This document shows, piece by piece, positions 36,770 to 48,225 of a stretch of DNA of 64,000 nt (within the stretch, counting starts at the first letter, position 1; each line of letters opens with the position of its first letter). The position numbers were made by a program, and so were the translations under genes. The stretch is from Prevotellaceae bacterium. GTDB taxonomy: Bacteria; Bacteroidota; Bacteroidia; Bacteroidales; Paludibacteraceae. The stretch is taken from NCBI GenBank assembly GCA_031271465.1, contig JAISVR010000015.1, forward strand, positions 1-64,000, given 5' to 3'. The notes under the pieces were generated by a model. The model was not told where the DNA came from. It searched no databases and saw only the letters and a program-made list of their open reading frames with translations.

Positions 36770-39043
36770 TCAAAAAGGATAACCTATGGCAAAATGGTAC
36801 GCAAAATTATTACTGCGAATAGGAAAACACCAACCGCCGGTATCGGCGTCGGCAGGATTGTACAGTTTACTGCCCATATCAATCCTGAACAAGAAGAATG
36901 AGAAATCGAAACGCAATCCGAAACCATAAGAATAGGCAAGCTGTTTATAAAACGAATCCCACGCAAAAACGCCACCCTTTTGATCCTCATAATTTTTAAT
37001 CGTCCACACATTTCCGGCATCAACAAAAGCCGCACCCTCGAGCACCCAAAATAATTTAAAACGATATTCAATATTCAAATCGAGTTTGATATCGCCAATT
37101 TGCATGAAATCGGTGCTGCTGTTGCTACGATAAATGCCCGGTCCGAGCGACCACACCGACCAGCCGCGCACACTGTTTGCCCCACCCGCCGTAAACCGTT
37201 TTTCAAACGGAACCACATCGGCGTTTCCGTAAGGAAAAGCAATGCCTGCATGACCGTGAAATACCAGTTTATTACGGCTGTCAATCACATTATAGTAAGC
37301 ATAATCGAATTCGCCTTTAGCATATTGAGCAAAGCGAATATTACCAATTGTATACGCCCCGTCCTCTTTTTTAGCGTTGCTTAAACTATACAAAGCCCAA
37401 AGCAAGTTGCCGCCCGTTTCGGCACTACCTCTATATACAAAATAATTCTCAAGCGGTTTGGCAAGCGGTTGCGTGTTGCGCTGAAACGAAAAACCACTAC
37501 TCATAATAAAATGATCCTCGTAGCTATATCGAATTATCGACGAATTATTAAGATACAAATCCCTAAATAAATCGGAAATGCGGGGCAAATACACATAATT
37601 AATATCTATTGGAGTAATAGTATATCGCTCAGTATTTTGCGAGCCGGTAAACCATTGGTACTTCATGTTTGTTCCGGCAATAGTTCGGGTATACCAGGGA
37701 TTCGTTTGCCAATTGTACGAAAGAGAAAATTCGGTAGTGGCGCGCAGCTGCTTTCTCGCTTTAGATGAAAGAAAAGGAAATAAAAATTTCGGCACTTGCA
37801 CCGAAGCCTCACCTCCGAGATCAATCGAGTTGTTCGAAAGCAAGTTGGAAATTTTACCCATCGGTTGGTAAGCAGCCTTTGTTTTGAAACGAAACAATTC
37901 GGCACCGCGAAACAAATTGCGATGCTGATAAGTACCGCTCACCGCCGCACCAATATCGCCGTCGGTATTATTGCCTTCCACCTCTATCGAGAAATTTTGC
38001 AATTTTACCGGAGCCATCAATGTCATACAATTTATTTCATCGTTTCCTGCATCGCGAAAGTTAATAGTAGTATATTTTGTCGTGCTCAGTCCGTTAAGAG
38101 CCGAGTAAGTTTTTTCCACCGAGTGTTCGTTATAGTATTTGCCCGGTTCGATAAATGTTTTTTCGGTCAACAACGACGGACGCAAATAGCGTTTTTTATC
38201 GTAGAGAAATGTATAACCTTTGTAGTGTACGGTATCTCCGGCTTGTTCGCGAACCCGCCTTTCGGGGTCGTACCAGGGAGTAAATGTTACACGGCGAATT
38301 TTTATCCGTTTATGTTGAACACTATCCGTTGTACCATCGGCATTATTTACAACCATCGGATAAGATTTTAGCATAAGATCAACCTCATAGCTATTCAACG
38401 AACTGTCCGCCACAATATACAAATGATCCTTATTGAAATAATAAAAACCTTTGTTATGCAGCATTTTTACCAATCGTTGCCGCTCCAGCTCAAGCACATC
38501 AATATCGAAGAGATCCCCTTTTTTAATTGTAGTATTCACGCTGTCTTGCAATAGAAAAGGACGAATGCTGTCATCATCAATTTCGTAGTGAAAATTACGA
38601 ATATGATATGCCTTATTACCTGTAATAGAATAATTTACAACAGCTTTTTTCTTCCGAAAAACCACATTATATTGCACATCAGCATCGTAATAACCCTTGT
38701 TTGCCAAGAACTGTTGCATTTGCTTGCTGGTTTCCTCGGTCATATCTTCGCTGTACAACACGGGCGGTTCGCCAATACGACGCAAAAAACGATTGAAACG
38801 CCGAGTACTGTCGCGTCCCGAAAGATTGTACACACGCAATTGTAATTTATAAGCCCCGAAAATCCCCGAATTAGGTCGCTGGCGGAGGTAAGGCTTGAGG
38901 CTTTCATGACCAATATTTTTTATATCGGATTTAATTTTTACCCGTTGCAACAAATGCTCATTCTCGGGTACATATTTGGTCAAACTGCACGACGATAACA
39001 GTAATAACAGGACGAATATTATAGAAATAAATTTAATTTTCAT
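36770..39043 (-). CDS. BamA/TamA-family outer membrane lipoprotein
   Basis: A predicted 757-residue protein. The start MKIKFISIIFVLLLLLSSC is a lipoprotein signal with Cys19, unusual for classical BamA but common in this Bacteroidota subgroup of Omp85 proteins. Residues to about 350 contain POTRA-like modules (for example YYDADVQYNVVFRKKKAVVN, then ERQRLVKMLHNKGFYYFNKD). The C-terminal 400 residues form a beta-barrel with the Omp85 lid-loop signature region FTAGGANSVRGWSVWSLGPG, and the last residue is Phe (YHFAIGYPF). It probably inserts or exports proteins at the outer membrane. The frame is open five codons earlier; the Met at 39043 starts the lipoprotein signal. Confidence 0.9.
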   Translation of the reverse strand: MKIKFISIIFVLLLLLSSCSLTKYVPENEHLLQRVKIKSDIKNIGHESLKPYLRQRPNSGIFGAYKLQLRVYNLSGRDSTRRFNRFLRRIGEPPVLYSEDMTEETSKQMQQFLANKGYYDADVQYNVVFRKKKAVVNYSITGNKAYHIRNFHYEIDDDSIRPFLLQDSVNTTIKKGDLFDIDVLELERQRLVKMLHNKGFYYFNKDHLYIVADSSLNSYEVDLMLKSYPMVVNNADGTTDSVQHKRIKIRRVTFTPWYDPERRVREQAGDTVHYKGYTFLYDKKRYLRPSLLTEKTFIEPGKYYNEHSVEKTYSALNGLSTTKYTTINFRDAGNDEINCMTLMAPVKLQNFSIEVEGNNTDGDIGAAVSGTYQHRNLFRGAELFRFKTKAAYQPMGKISNLLSNNSIDLGGEASVQVPKFLFPFLSSKARKQLRATTEFSLSYNWQTNPWYTRTIAGTNMKYQWFTGSQNTERYTITPIDINYVYLPRISDLFRDLYLNNSSIIRYSYEDHFIMSSGFSFQRNTQPLAKPLENYFVYRGSAETGGNLLWALYSLSNAKKEDGAYTIGNIRFAQYAKGEFDYAYYNVIDSRNKLVFHGHAGIAFPYGNADVVPFEKRFTAGGANSVRGWSVWSLGPGIYRSNSSTDFMQIGDIKLDLNIEYRFKLFWVLEGAAFVDAGNVWTIKNYEDQKGGVFAWDSFYKQLAYSYGFGLRFDFSFFLFRIDMGSKLYNPADADTGGWCFPIRSNNFAYHFAIGYPF

Positions 39044-39157
39044 GTAAAAAAACAACAAACTATTTTTAACATTTATATTTTTTGCAAATATAAATGCTTT
39101 TTGAAATCTTTTTGTTGTAGTTCGCTATATTTCTGCATTTTAATTCTGAATTCTTAT

Positions 39158-39165
39158 TACCTTTG
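39158..39165 (+). promoter_or_regulatory. Putative promoter for mutA
   Basis: TACCTTTG matches TAnnTTTG and lies 42 bp before the mutA ATG, in the divergent gap with the BamA-like gene. Confidence 0.55.
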
Positions 39166-39206
39166 CGCGTTCTAAAAAAAATAATACTATACATTTTAAA
39201 AATATC

Positions 39207-41072
39207 ATGTCAGAAAAAAAATTAAATCTTTTACAAGAATTTCTACCTATTACTACGGAACAATGGATGGAGAAAATCACAACCGATCTCAAAGGCGCCG
39301 ATTTTGATAAAAAACTCGTGTGGCATACGAATGAAGGTTTTAATGTAAAACCTTTTTATCGTGCAGAAGACACGGCGAATTTGCAAACAACCGCCGGACT
39401 TCCGGGTGAATTTCCATTTTTGCGTGGTACAAAAGAAGATAACAATTGGCTCGTTTGCCAAAAAATCAAAGTAACCAATGCTGCAGAAGCAAACAAAAAA
39501 GCTTTGGATATTTTAAACAAAGGTGTTAATTCCCTCCATTTCAGCATAAATGCAAACGATGTTGATGCGAAATTTATCGAAGATTTGCTTGACGGTATTG
39601 CTGCCGATGCAGTAGAATTGAAGTTCAAACTTTGCATCAGGCAGTCGCCCGAATTTGTGGGTCTATTACTCGATTATTTCAAATCAAAAAACTACGATTT
39701 ATCGAAACTCGAAGGCGCCATTCTTGCCGATCCGATGAAGAAAATGCTGAAAAAAGGGAAAGATTTTCCAAAGGATTTTGTGGCTGATTTGTTGAGAGAT
39801 ATTGCAGTGGCGGCAAAAGAACTGCCGAAATATCGTACCGCCAATGTAAGCGCAGTTTCACTCGGCAATGCAGGCGCCTATATCACGCAGGAACTTGGCT
39901 ACGCACTCGCGTGGGGCGTTGAATACCTCGATATGCTGATTGATAGCGGCATCGACAAAGCCGAAGCGGCGAAACGCATTAAATTCACTTTCGGTGTGGG
40001 CGGCAATTATTTTATGGAAATTGCCAAGTTCCGTGCGGCTCGCTTGCTTTGGGCTAAAATTGTGGAGGCTTACAAGCCCGAATCCGAAAATGCCGCCAAA
40101 ATGCACATTCACGCCACGACTTCAAAATACAATAAGACGATTTTTGACGCTTATGTAAATATGCTCCGCACGCAAACCGAGGCAATGAGCGCCACGCTTG
40201 GCGGCGTTGATTCGCTGACCGTTTTGGGCTACGATTTCACTTATCAAACACCCGATGAGTTTTCCGAACGCATCGCCCGTAATCAGCAATTATTACTGAA
40301 AGAAGAAAGCCATTTCGACAAAGTTACCGACCCTTCTGCCGGTTCTTATTATATCGAAACTTTGACTGTATCGATTGCCGAACAGGCTTGGAAACTTTTC
40401 CTCGAAGTGCAGGACGGCGGCGGTTTCCACACAGAAGTAAAAAACGGAAAAGTGCAGGAAGCAGTAAACGCCACACACAAAAATCGTCAAGATGCGCTTG
40501 CAAAACGCCGCGAAATATTGTTGGGTACAAACCAGTTCCCAAATTTCAATGAAATTGCGAGCAGCAAACTTCCAAAAGAAGAAGAAAAACACATTTGCGG
40601 TTGCGCCACCAAAGGAGAAAACGAAATCCCGACATTAAATAAAAGTCGCGAAGCAGAAGAATTTGAAACCTTGCGCTTTGCCACCGAAAACGCCGCTAAA
40701 CGCCCCAAAGTGTTTATGCTCACCATCGGCAATTTGGCAATGCGTTTGGCTCGCGCGCAATTCTCTTCCAACTTCTTCGCCTGCGCAGGCTACGAAATTA
40801 TTGACAACCTCGGTTTCAAAACCGTTGAAGAAGGAGTGGAGGCAGCACAGAAAGTTGGCGCGGACATTATCGTTCTCTGTTCAAGCGACGACGAATATGC
40901 CGAATTGGCACCCGCCGCATTCAAAGCAATCAACGGCAAACAACTTTTCGTAGTTGCCGGCGCACCTGCTTGTATGGACGATTTGAAAGCGGCTGGGATT
41001 GAGTATTTTGTGAATGTGAGAAGTAATGTTTTGGAAACTTTGAAGGGGTTTAATGCTAAATTGTTAGGCTAA
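39207..41072 (+). CDS. mutA: Methylmalonyl-CoA mutase small subunit
   Basis: A predicted 621-residue subunit. The TIM-barrel part carries LVWHTNEGFNVKPFYRAED (about 34-52), AWGVEYLDMLID and GGNYFMEIAKFRAARLLWAK. The C-terminal Rossmann-like part, near 500-620, is the degenerate cobalamin-domain relic: the B12-binding D-x-H-x2-G is absent, as expected for the non-catalytic subunit. It pairs with MutB, which is 3 kb downstream rather than adjacent. Together they interconvert succinyl-CoA and methylmalonyl-CoA. Confidence 0.95.
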   Translation: MSEKKLNLLQEFLPITTEQWMEKITTDLKGADFDKKLVWHTNEGFNVKPFYRAEDTANLQTTAGLPGEFPFLRGTKEDNNWLVCQKIKVTNAAEANKKALDILNKGVNSLHFSINANDVDAKFIEDLLDGIAADAVELKFKLCIRQSPEFVGLLLDYFKSKNYDLSKLEGAILADPMKKMLKKGKDFPKDFVADLLRDIAVAAKELPKYRTANVSAVSLGNAGAYITQELGYALAWGVEYLDMLIDSGIDKAEAAKRIKFTFGVGGNYFMEIAKFRAARLLWAKIVEAYKPESENAAKMHIHATTSKYNKTIFDAYVNMLRTQTEAMSATLGGVDSLTVLGYDFTYQTPDEFSERIARNQQLLLKEESHFDKVTDPSAGSYYIETLTVSIAEQAWKLFLEVQDGGGFHTEVKNGKVQEAVNATHKNRQDALAKRREILLGTNQFPNFNEIASSKLPKEEEKHICGCATKGENEIPTLNKSREAEEFETLRFATENAAKRPKVFMLTIGNLAMRLARAQFSSNFFACAGYEIIDNLGFKTVEEGVEAAQKVGADIIVLCSSDDEYAELAPAAFKAINGKQLFVVAGAPACMDDLKAAGIEYFVNVRSNVLETLKGFNAKLLG

Positions 41073-41296
41073 CAATCGCTTGCTCGTAGCCGTAGGTAAC
41101 GCTTCGTTCAACCGCAAACAACGCTACGCTCGTATGCGGTTATGAAAGTCTGTCCTTTCAGGACAAGTGGAATGCGAAAATGGCTTGAAAAGCCAAATCT
41201 TCATAACCGTATGCAATCCGCCAATTGGCGGAGCAGCTTACGGTAAGACAACGCAAAAGTCAACTCTGCCTGAAAGGCAGGACAAAATGCAGAAAA
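41073..41296. repeat. Covarying hairpin module A (between mutA and helicase)
   Basis: Contains a large hairpin whose arms read AACCGCA and TGCGGTT around an AACGCTACGCTCGTA-type loop, then small hairpins CTGTCC-TTTCA-GGACAG, TGGCT-TGAAA-AGCCA, the palindrome CCGCCAATTGGCGG, and CTGCC-TGAAA-GGCAG. The last lies just before the helicase start. Shared blocks GGTTATGAAA and CTTCATAACCGTAT recur in modules B and C. Confidence 0.85.
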
Positions 41297-43270
41297 ATGA
41301 ACATTGATAATTCACATATTACTATCTCTGAAATTGAAGGTGTTAAATTGGATTTGACAAATGAAGAATTCAATAATGCCGTTGATTTTGTGCAGCATAC
41401 TAATCGACTGATTTATTTGACAGGAAAAGCAGGTACTGGGAAAACTACCTTTTTGAAATACATAAAAGAAACAGTCAAAAAAAATATGGTTATTCTTGCA
41501 CCAACAGGTGTGGCAGCAATTAATGCAGGCGGACAAACAATTCATTCTTTTTTCAAGATAAAACCAAGTGTATATATTCCAAACGACAGAAAATTAAGAA
41601 CAACATATAATATTACCGATGTTGATAAAAGTACGATTTATGACAATTTTCAATACAACAAAGAAAAATTAGAAATTATACGAGGTTTAGAAATCTTAAT
41701 TATTGACGAAATATCAATGGTAAGATGTGATTTACTTGATGTTGTCGATAGACTGTTGCGAGTGTATAGGAAAAGAATAAATGAACCTTTCGGTGGTGTG
41801 CAAGTGATTTTGATAGGCGATACATTTCAATTACCTCCAATTAAGAAAAAAGATGAATGGGATATTTTGAAACAGTTTTACGAAAATCATTTCTTTTTTA
41901 GCGCACAAGTAATAAAAGAAAATCAACCTGTTTATATTGAGCTAAAAAAGATATATCGTCAAAAAGAGCAGGAGTTTATTGATTTATTGAACAGAGTTAG
42001 GGTAAATCAAGTTACACAAAATGAAATAAATCAATTAAACGCAAAATTTAATCCGATATTTTCCCCGCCTAAAAATGAAAATTATATAATTCTTGCTACT
42101 CACAATGATATAGTTGATCGTACAAATTTGACAAAATTAGAGGAGTTACCAAGTGAGTTGAAAATATTTTTGGCAACTGTAATTGGTGATTTTTCTGAAA
42201 ATATAATGCCAACAGATAAAGCATTGCAATTGAAAGAAAATGCTCAAATTATGTTTATCAAAAATGATACAAATAAACGATATTATAATGGAAAGATTGC
42301 AAAACTCATTAAAATAGATGACGATGGAATTGTAGCAGAATTGTCAGAAGGAAATCAAATTATTGTAGAAAAAGAAACTTGGAAAAACATAAAATACACT
42401 TGGAATGACAAAGAGCGAAAAATAGAAGAAGAAGTAATCGGTACATTTACCCAATATCCAATCAAATTAGCTTGGGCAATAACAGTTCACAAAAGTCAAG
42501 GTCTTACTTTTGAAAAAGTGATAGCAGATTTAGGTCGTGCTTTTGATTCAGGACAGGTTTATGTTGCATTAAGCCGTTGTAGTACATTTAACGGATTGAT
42601 ATTAAGGACACAATTAAATCGAACTGCAATTAAAACTTCACCCGAAGTTTTAGAATTTGCCCGAAATGAAATGCCAAGTACATTGGTAATTCAGGAATTA
42701 AATTCGGGCAAAGCGGATTTTTATTACGAAAAAGTAAGAAGTTCATTAAAACAGTTTCAGTTTGAAGATGCGTATGATAGTTTAATGTCGGCAATCAAAT
42801 ACAGAAATGATATAGAAACTGATAGATTCAAGAAATATTTTGTTTTGTTTGCCTCTAGGTTGGCATTTTATAAAAAAATGTATTATTTCAATCAAAATAA
42901 ATTAAATGAAAGTATTTTGAAAAATACTGATTTACAGATGAATATTGAGGTATTGAGTAATGCTTTGTCAGAAAGAATAAAAAAGATAACAGAACAAAAT
43001 ACTTCGATAAAACTATTGCTCAATAAAATAAAGGAAGTTGAAATCTCAAATAATGATTACCAAACAACATTTGAGAATTTACAAGTGGAATTTGAGAATA
43101 AAGATGAAATAATTGAGCAATTAGATGATAATAACATTGAATTAGGGAAAAATTTACAAACAGCTCTTTCTACGATAAAGAAATATAAACAAGAAATAGA
43201 AATGCTTAATCAAGAAATTAAAAGGCAGCAAAACTTAAAATGGTATCATAAAATTGTAGGAAAAGAATAA
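41297..43270 (+). CDS. Pif1-like (RecD2/UvrD-fold) helicase with C-terminal coiled coil
   Basis: A predicted 657-residue SF1 helicase. Walker A is LTGKAGTGKTTFLKYIKE (P-loop 43-50); motif II/Walker B is LIIDEISMVRCDLLD; motif III GVQVILIGDTFQLPPI; and the C-terminal motifs AWAITVHKSQGLTFEKVIAD and GQVYVALSRC are of Pif1/RecD type. After residue 460 a TPR-like region leads to a long coiled coil (about 550-640) and a basic end. The ATG at 41297 is chosen; an earlier open frame encodes repeat-module sequence. The gene is A/T-rich compared with mutA and mutB and is enclosed by repeat modules, so it was probably acquired. Confidence 0.88.
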   Translation: MNIDNSHITISEIEGVKLDLTNEEFNNAVDFVQHTNRLIYLTGKAGTGKTTFLKYIKETVKKNMVILAPTGVAAINAGGQTIHSFFKIKPSVYIPNDRKLRTTYNITDVDKSTIYDNFQYNKEKLEIIRGLEILIIDEISMVRCDLLDVVDRLLRVYRKRINEPFGGVQVILIGDTFQLPPIKKKDEWDILKQFYENHFFFSAQVIKENQPVYIELKKIYRQKEQEFIDLLNRVRVNQVTQNEINQLNAKFNPIFSPPKNENYIILATHNDIVDRTNLTKLEELPSELKIFLATVIGDFSENIMPTDKALQLKENAQIMFIKNDTNKRYYNGKIAKLIKIDDDGIVAELSEGNQIIVEKETWKNIKYTWNDKERKIEEEVIGTFTQYPIKLAWAITVHKSQGLTFEKVIADLGRAFDSGQVYVALSRCSTFNGLILRTQLNRTAIKTSPEVLEFARNEMPSTLVIQELNSGKADFYYEKVRSSLKQFQFEDAYDSLMSAIKYRNDIETDRFKKYFVLFASRLAFYKKMYYFNQNKLNESILKNTDLQMNIEVLSNALSERIKKITEQNTSIKLLLNKIKEVEISNNDYQTTFENLQVEFENKDEIIEQLDDNNIELGKNLQTALSTIKKYKQEIEMLNQEIKRQQNLKWYHKIVGKE

Positions 43271-43271
43271 C

Positions 43272-43460
43272 AAAATCCTGCCTTTCAGGCAGCCGTGAGC
43301 ATAACCGCTCAACCCGCAGGCAACGCTATGCCCGCCTGTGGTTATGAAAATCTGTCCTTTCAGGACAAGTGAAATGCAAAAGTGGCTTGAAAAGCCAAAT
43401 CTTCATAACCGTATATAAGCGAAGCGTTATTTGCGGATTGCAGAGCAGGTAGAAAAACGA
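43272..43460. repeat. Covarying hairpin module B (between helicase and transposase)
   Basis: Starts with CTGCC-TTTCA-GGCAG (43278-43292), followed by an AACCCGCAGGCAACGCTATG-type hairpin, then CTGTCC-TTTCA-GGACAG, TGGCT-TGAAA-AGCCA and a terminal ATAAGCGAAGCGTTAT palindrome. It ends just before the transposase start. Confidence 0.85.
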
Positions 43461-43466
43461 AATAAT

Positions 43467-43919
43467 ATGAGTTACACAAGACTATTATACCACATAGTTT
43501 TCCGTACAAAATACGGAAAACCGACAATTCCAGAAGAGCACGAAAAGGAGTTGTACGCTTACATTATGGGTATAATCAACAATAAAAAATCGAAACTCTA
43601 TCGCATTGGCGGCACGGAAAATCACTTGCATTTGCTTGTTGATATACACCCGACTTTTGCTGTTTCGGATTTTATGCGTGAACTCAAAGAATATTCAAGT
43701 AAATGGTTGGGACAAAATCCTGATTTTCCCGATTTTGAAGCTTGGGCAGTAAGTTTTGCGGCGTTTACTTATAATTTGAATGACAAACAGACAATTATTG
43801 ATTATATCAAAAATCAGAAAGAACACCATAAAACAGTGAGTTTTGAAGACGAATATCGGCAGTTTTTGATTGAGAATGGAATAGAAATTGACGACCGGTA
43901 TTTTTTGAAAGACAGTTAG
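43467..43919 (+). CDS. Y1 (HUH) transposase, RAYT-like / IS200-type
   Basis: A predicted 150-residue single-strand transposase. The metal-binding HUH motif is ENHLHLLVDI (His53 and His55), and the nucleophile is probably Tyr113 in IDYIKNQKEHH, with Gln117 and His120-121 after it. Length and motifs fit IS200/IS605 TnpA or the related REP-associated tyrosine transposases. No TnpB gene is present. Hairpin modules lie on both sides, and similar modules lie further left, which favours the REP-associated type. The ATG at 43467 is preferred over upstream in-frame codons that read module sequence. Confidence 0.88.
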   Translation: MSYTRLLYHIVFRTKYGKPTIPEEHEKELYAYIMGIINNKKSKLYRIGGTENHLHLLVDIHPTFAVSDFMRELKEYSSKWLGQNPDFPDFEAWAVSFAAFTYNLNDKQTIIDYIKNQKEHHKTVSFEDEYRQFLIENGIEIDDRYFLKDS

Positions 43920-43921
43920 TT

Positions 43922-44110
43922 TAGTCCTGCCTTTCAGGCAGACTGAGCGAGATGACTCGCTCAACCGCAGGCAACGCTACGCTCGCCTGCGGTTATGAAA
44001 TACAGCCTTTCAGGCTGAGAGCGTGGCAACAACTTGACCTGGAAGGTCATATTTTCGTAACCGCATACAAGCGAAGCGTTGTTTGCGGCAAGACTGCAGA
44101 AGAGAGAAAG
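43922..44110. repeat. Covarying hairpin module C (between transposase and mutB)
   Basis: Contains CTGCC-TTTCA-GGCAG, GAGCGAGATGACTCGCTC, the hairpin CCGCAGGC...GCCTGCGG, CAGCC-TTTCA-GGCTG, GACC-TGGAA-GGTC, and a terminal hairpin from CCGCATACAA to TTGTTTGCGG. Layout matches modules A and B while the stem sequences differ. Confidence 0.85.
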
Positions 44111-44142
44111 AAGTAATAAATAAATCATAAAATAAAAATATA

Positions 44143-46281
<2,139 letters not shown>

Positions 46282-46287
46282 AAAGAG

Positions 46288-46317
46288 TAGGGGGCAGAAA
46301 ATTTTCTACCCCCTTTG
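46288..46317 (+). terminator. Rho-independent terminator after mutB
   Basis: AGGGGG pairs with CCCCCT around an AGAAAATTTTCT palindrome, followed by a short T run. It lies 7 bp after the mutB stop. Confidence 0.7.
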
Positions 46318-46355
46318 ACACAAGCTATACTTGTTGTATCTGCAAAGAAAAGGAA

Positions 46356-47681
46356 ATGGAACAAATAAATAGAAATAATATGAAGTTGGAAGGCACAAGT
46401 TACGCTTCGCTAAACTTGCGCCAAGCGGGGATTTACCCCACAGCCATAGAAGGAGTAAAAGAAACCACCACCCACTATGTACGCGATGCCCAAGGCAATA
46501 CCATAGCGACTTATGAACAAAAGACCTATGATAACGGCAACGAAGAACTCTATTTGACAGAACAACACTTGTATGGCAGCAGCAGGCTGGGCATGCGCCG
46601 GATGAATGTCTTATTAGCAAGCACACAAGGCGGAGCAGTAGCCAATCCAAACTTTGCAGAAGCATCTAAGAACTACGAATTAACTAACCACTTAGGAAAT
46701 GTGCTTGCAGTAGTATCTGATACAAAGAAAGCAGACGGCACAGCCAATGTAGTTGCAGCGTACGATTATTATCCTTTTGGCAGCTCAATGCCGGGCAGGG
46801 TAAATGAGCGTGAGGAGTATAGGTACGGGTTCGGTGGACACGAAAACGACAACGAAGTTTCTGGCAATGGAAATCATTTAGCGTTTGGAGATTATGGGTA
46901 TGATACGAGGTTAGGACGAAGATGGAATATTGACCCTCAGTGGGAAAACGATTTAGCACAAAGTCCCTATTCTGTAAATGGTAACAGTCCAATACAAAAT
47001 ACAGACCCAGACGGCGAATGGCTAATGAATGTAGTAGGAGCAGTAGCAAGCGCAGGATTAGATTATGCAGGACAAGTAGCAGGAAATTTGGCAACGGGTA
47101 GTGGTCTGACAGATGCTTTAACAAAAGATATTAGCATAGGCTCAATTCTTATTTCTGCCGGCGAAGGAGCAATTAATCCTATTGGCGGCACAACAAAAGC
47201 CGCCGCAAAAGCACTCGCAAAAACAACAGCAACAACCGTTGCAAAGAAAACCGCCCAAGCAACTGCAAAAAAAGTAGCAACTACAACAGCAAAAGAGGCT
47301 GGGAAAGCAGCTGCAGCACAAGTTGTTGATAATACTATTGAAGGAGAAGCTTTAGGGAAAGATGTTCTCACCAATGCTGCCGTAGGAGGAGTTGCAGGTA
47401 ATGTTAAGTTTGACGCTGCGTCCAAGAATACCAAAGCAAACAGCACTATTAAAGAGTTAAAAACTACACAAACTAAGAAACAAAACAAAGGGCGAGATTT
47501 AACAAACAGACAGCAAGAGCGTTTGACCGAAGCAAGAAACACAAGAGTAAGTAATATAGCCACGGAGGCAGTAGTAACAACAACTACTACTACCAATAAT
47601 ACAATAGGAACAAACCTTATAGAAAAAGAGAAGGAAAAACCTGAGATAAGAATTATTCCGTCCAGTTCAAGAGGTCGATAA
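46356..47681 (+). CDS. RHS-repeat tip protein 1 (headless, polymorphic-toxin-like)
   Basis: A predicted 441-residue fragment of an RHS protein. It keeps only the last RHS strands (THYVRDAQGNTIATYEQKTY, then YELTNHLGNVLAVVSDTKKA), the core end YDYYPFGSSMPGRVNEREEY and the post-core DTRLGRRWNIDPQWE...NSPIQNTDPDGE. No signal peptide or long RHS shell is present. After the core comes a Gly/Ala-rich hydrophobic stretch (about 222-275), an Ala/Lys/Thr-rich linker and a basic tail (about 365-441) of unknown type. The first 25 residues are partly encoded by a dispersed CAAGTT hairpin repeat, so the true start is uncertain. The next gene begins 2 bp later. Confidence 0.75.
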   Translation: MEQINRNNMKLEGTSYASLNLRQAGIYPTAIEGVKETTTHYVRDAQGNTIATYEQKTYDNGNEELYLTEQHLYGSSRLGMRRMNVLLASTQGGAVANPNFAEASKNYELTNHLGNVLAVVSDTKKADGTANVVAAYDYYPFGSSMPGRVNEREEYRYGFGGHENDNEVSGNGNHLAFGDYGYDTRLGRRWNIDPQWENDLAQSPYSVNGNSPIQNTDPDGEWLMNVVGAVASAGLDYAGQVAGNLATGSGLTDALTKDISIGSILISAGEGAINPIGGTTKAAAKALAKTTATTVAKKTAQATAKKVATTTAKEAGKAAAAQVVDNTIEGEALGKDVLTNAAVGGVAGNVKFDAASKNTKANSTIKELKTTQTKKQNKGRDLTNRQQERLTEARNTRVSNIATEAVVTTTTTTNNTIGTNLIEKEKEKPEIRIIPSSSRGR

Positions 47682-47682
47682 G

Positions 47683-48165
47683 ATGGGAAGGCATAAAATA
47701 AATATCCCAAAAACAAGGAAAAGAAATTTTAATGTTTGGGCTATCATATTAGGTTTTATCGCTCTTATCGCTTATGTTTTCGCTCTTAGCTACAATTTTG
47801 AAACAAAAGACATACGAGAAAATGGGGAACTTATTCGTACTCCTATTGTAAGTATTGTGTCTGGGGGAGGGAAAACAATTCGCTACCGAGCAAATGTTTT
47901 TATAGAAAATAAGGAGTTAGACGCAGGGTCCATTGATAGTAAATGGCAAGTTGGCGATACGATTGCAGTAAGATATATTGAAGGTAAATCACGGGTCGTA
48001 CAAGAAAGAGTTGAAGTTTGGCGAATTTATTTGTGGATTGGCTTGTGGAGTATTTCTTTGCTTTTGGGATTAGCATCAATAATAGGAGGTTTCTTTCCGC
48101 AGTTAGATAATGTAGAGAAACTAAGAAGTCCTAAAAAGAAGAAAAAAAGAAAGCGAAAGAAATAA
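47683..48165 (+). CDS. Small two-helix membrane protein, candidate immunity protein for tip 1
   Basis: A predicted 160-residue protein with two membrane helices (about 18-37 and 120-142). Between them is a small beta-rich domain (TPIVSIVSGGGKTIRYRANV, then WQVGDTIAVRYIEGKSRVVQ) resembling DUF3592-type extracytoplasmic domains. The C-terminus is extremely basic (KKKKKRKRKK). It starts 2 bp after RHS tip 1, the usual position of an immunity gene, but that role is inferred from position only. Confidence 0.6.
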   Translation: MGRHKINIPKTRKRNFNVWAIILGFIALIAYVFALSYNFETKDIRENGELIRTPIVSIVSGGGKTIRYRANVFIENKELDAGSIDSKWQVGDTIAVRYIEGKSRVVQERVEVWRIYLWIGLWSISLLLGLASIIGGFFPQLDNVEKLRSPKKKKKRKRKK

Positions 48166-48225
48166 GGATTATGGTCAGTTTTAATGCTATGTTGATGAAA
48201 AATACTTGAGCAAACAAAAAACTAT

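Noticed and set aside
43467..43919. Complete IS605-type element with tnpB
   Set aside because: No tnpB/RNA-guided nuclease gene is adjacent; the neighbouring helicase is Pif1-like.
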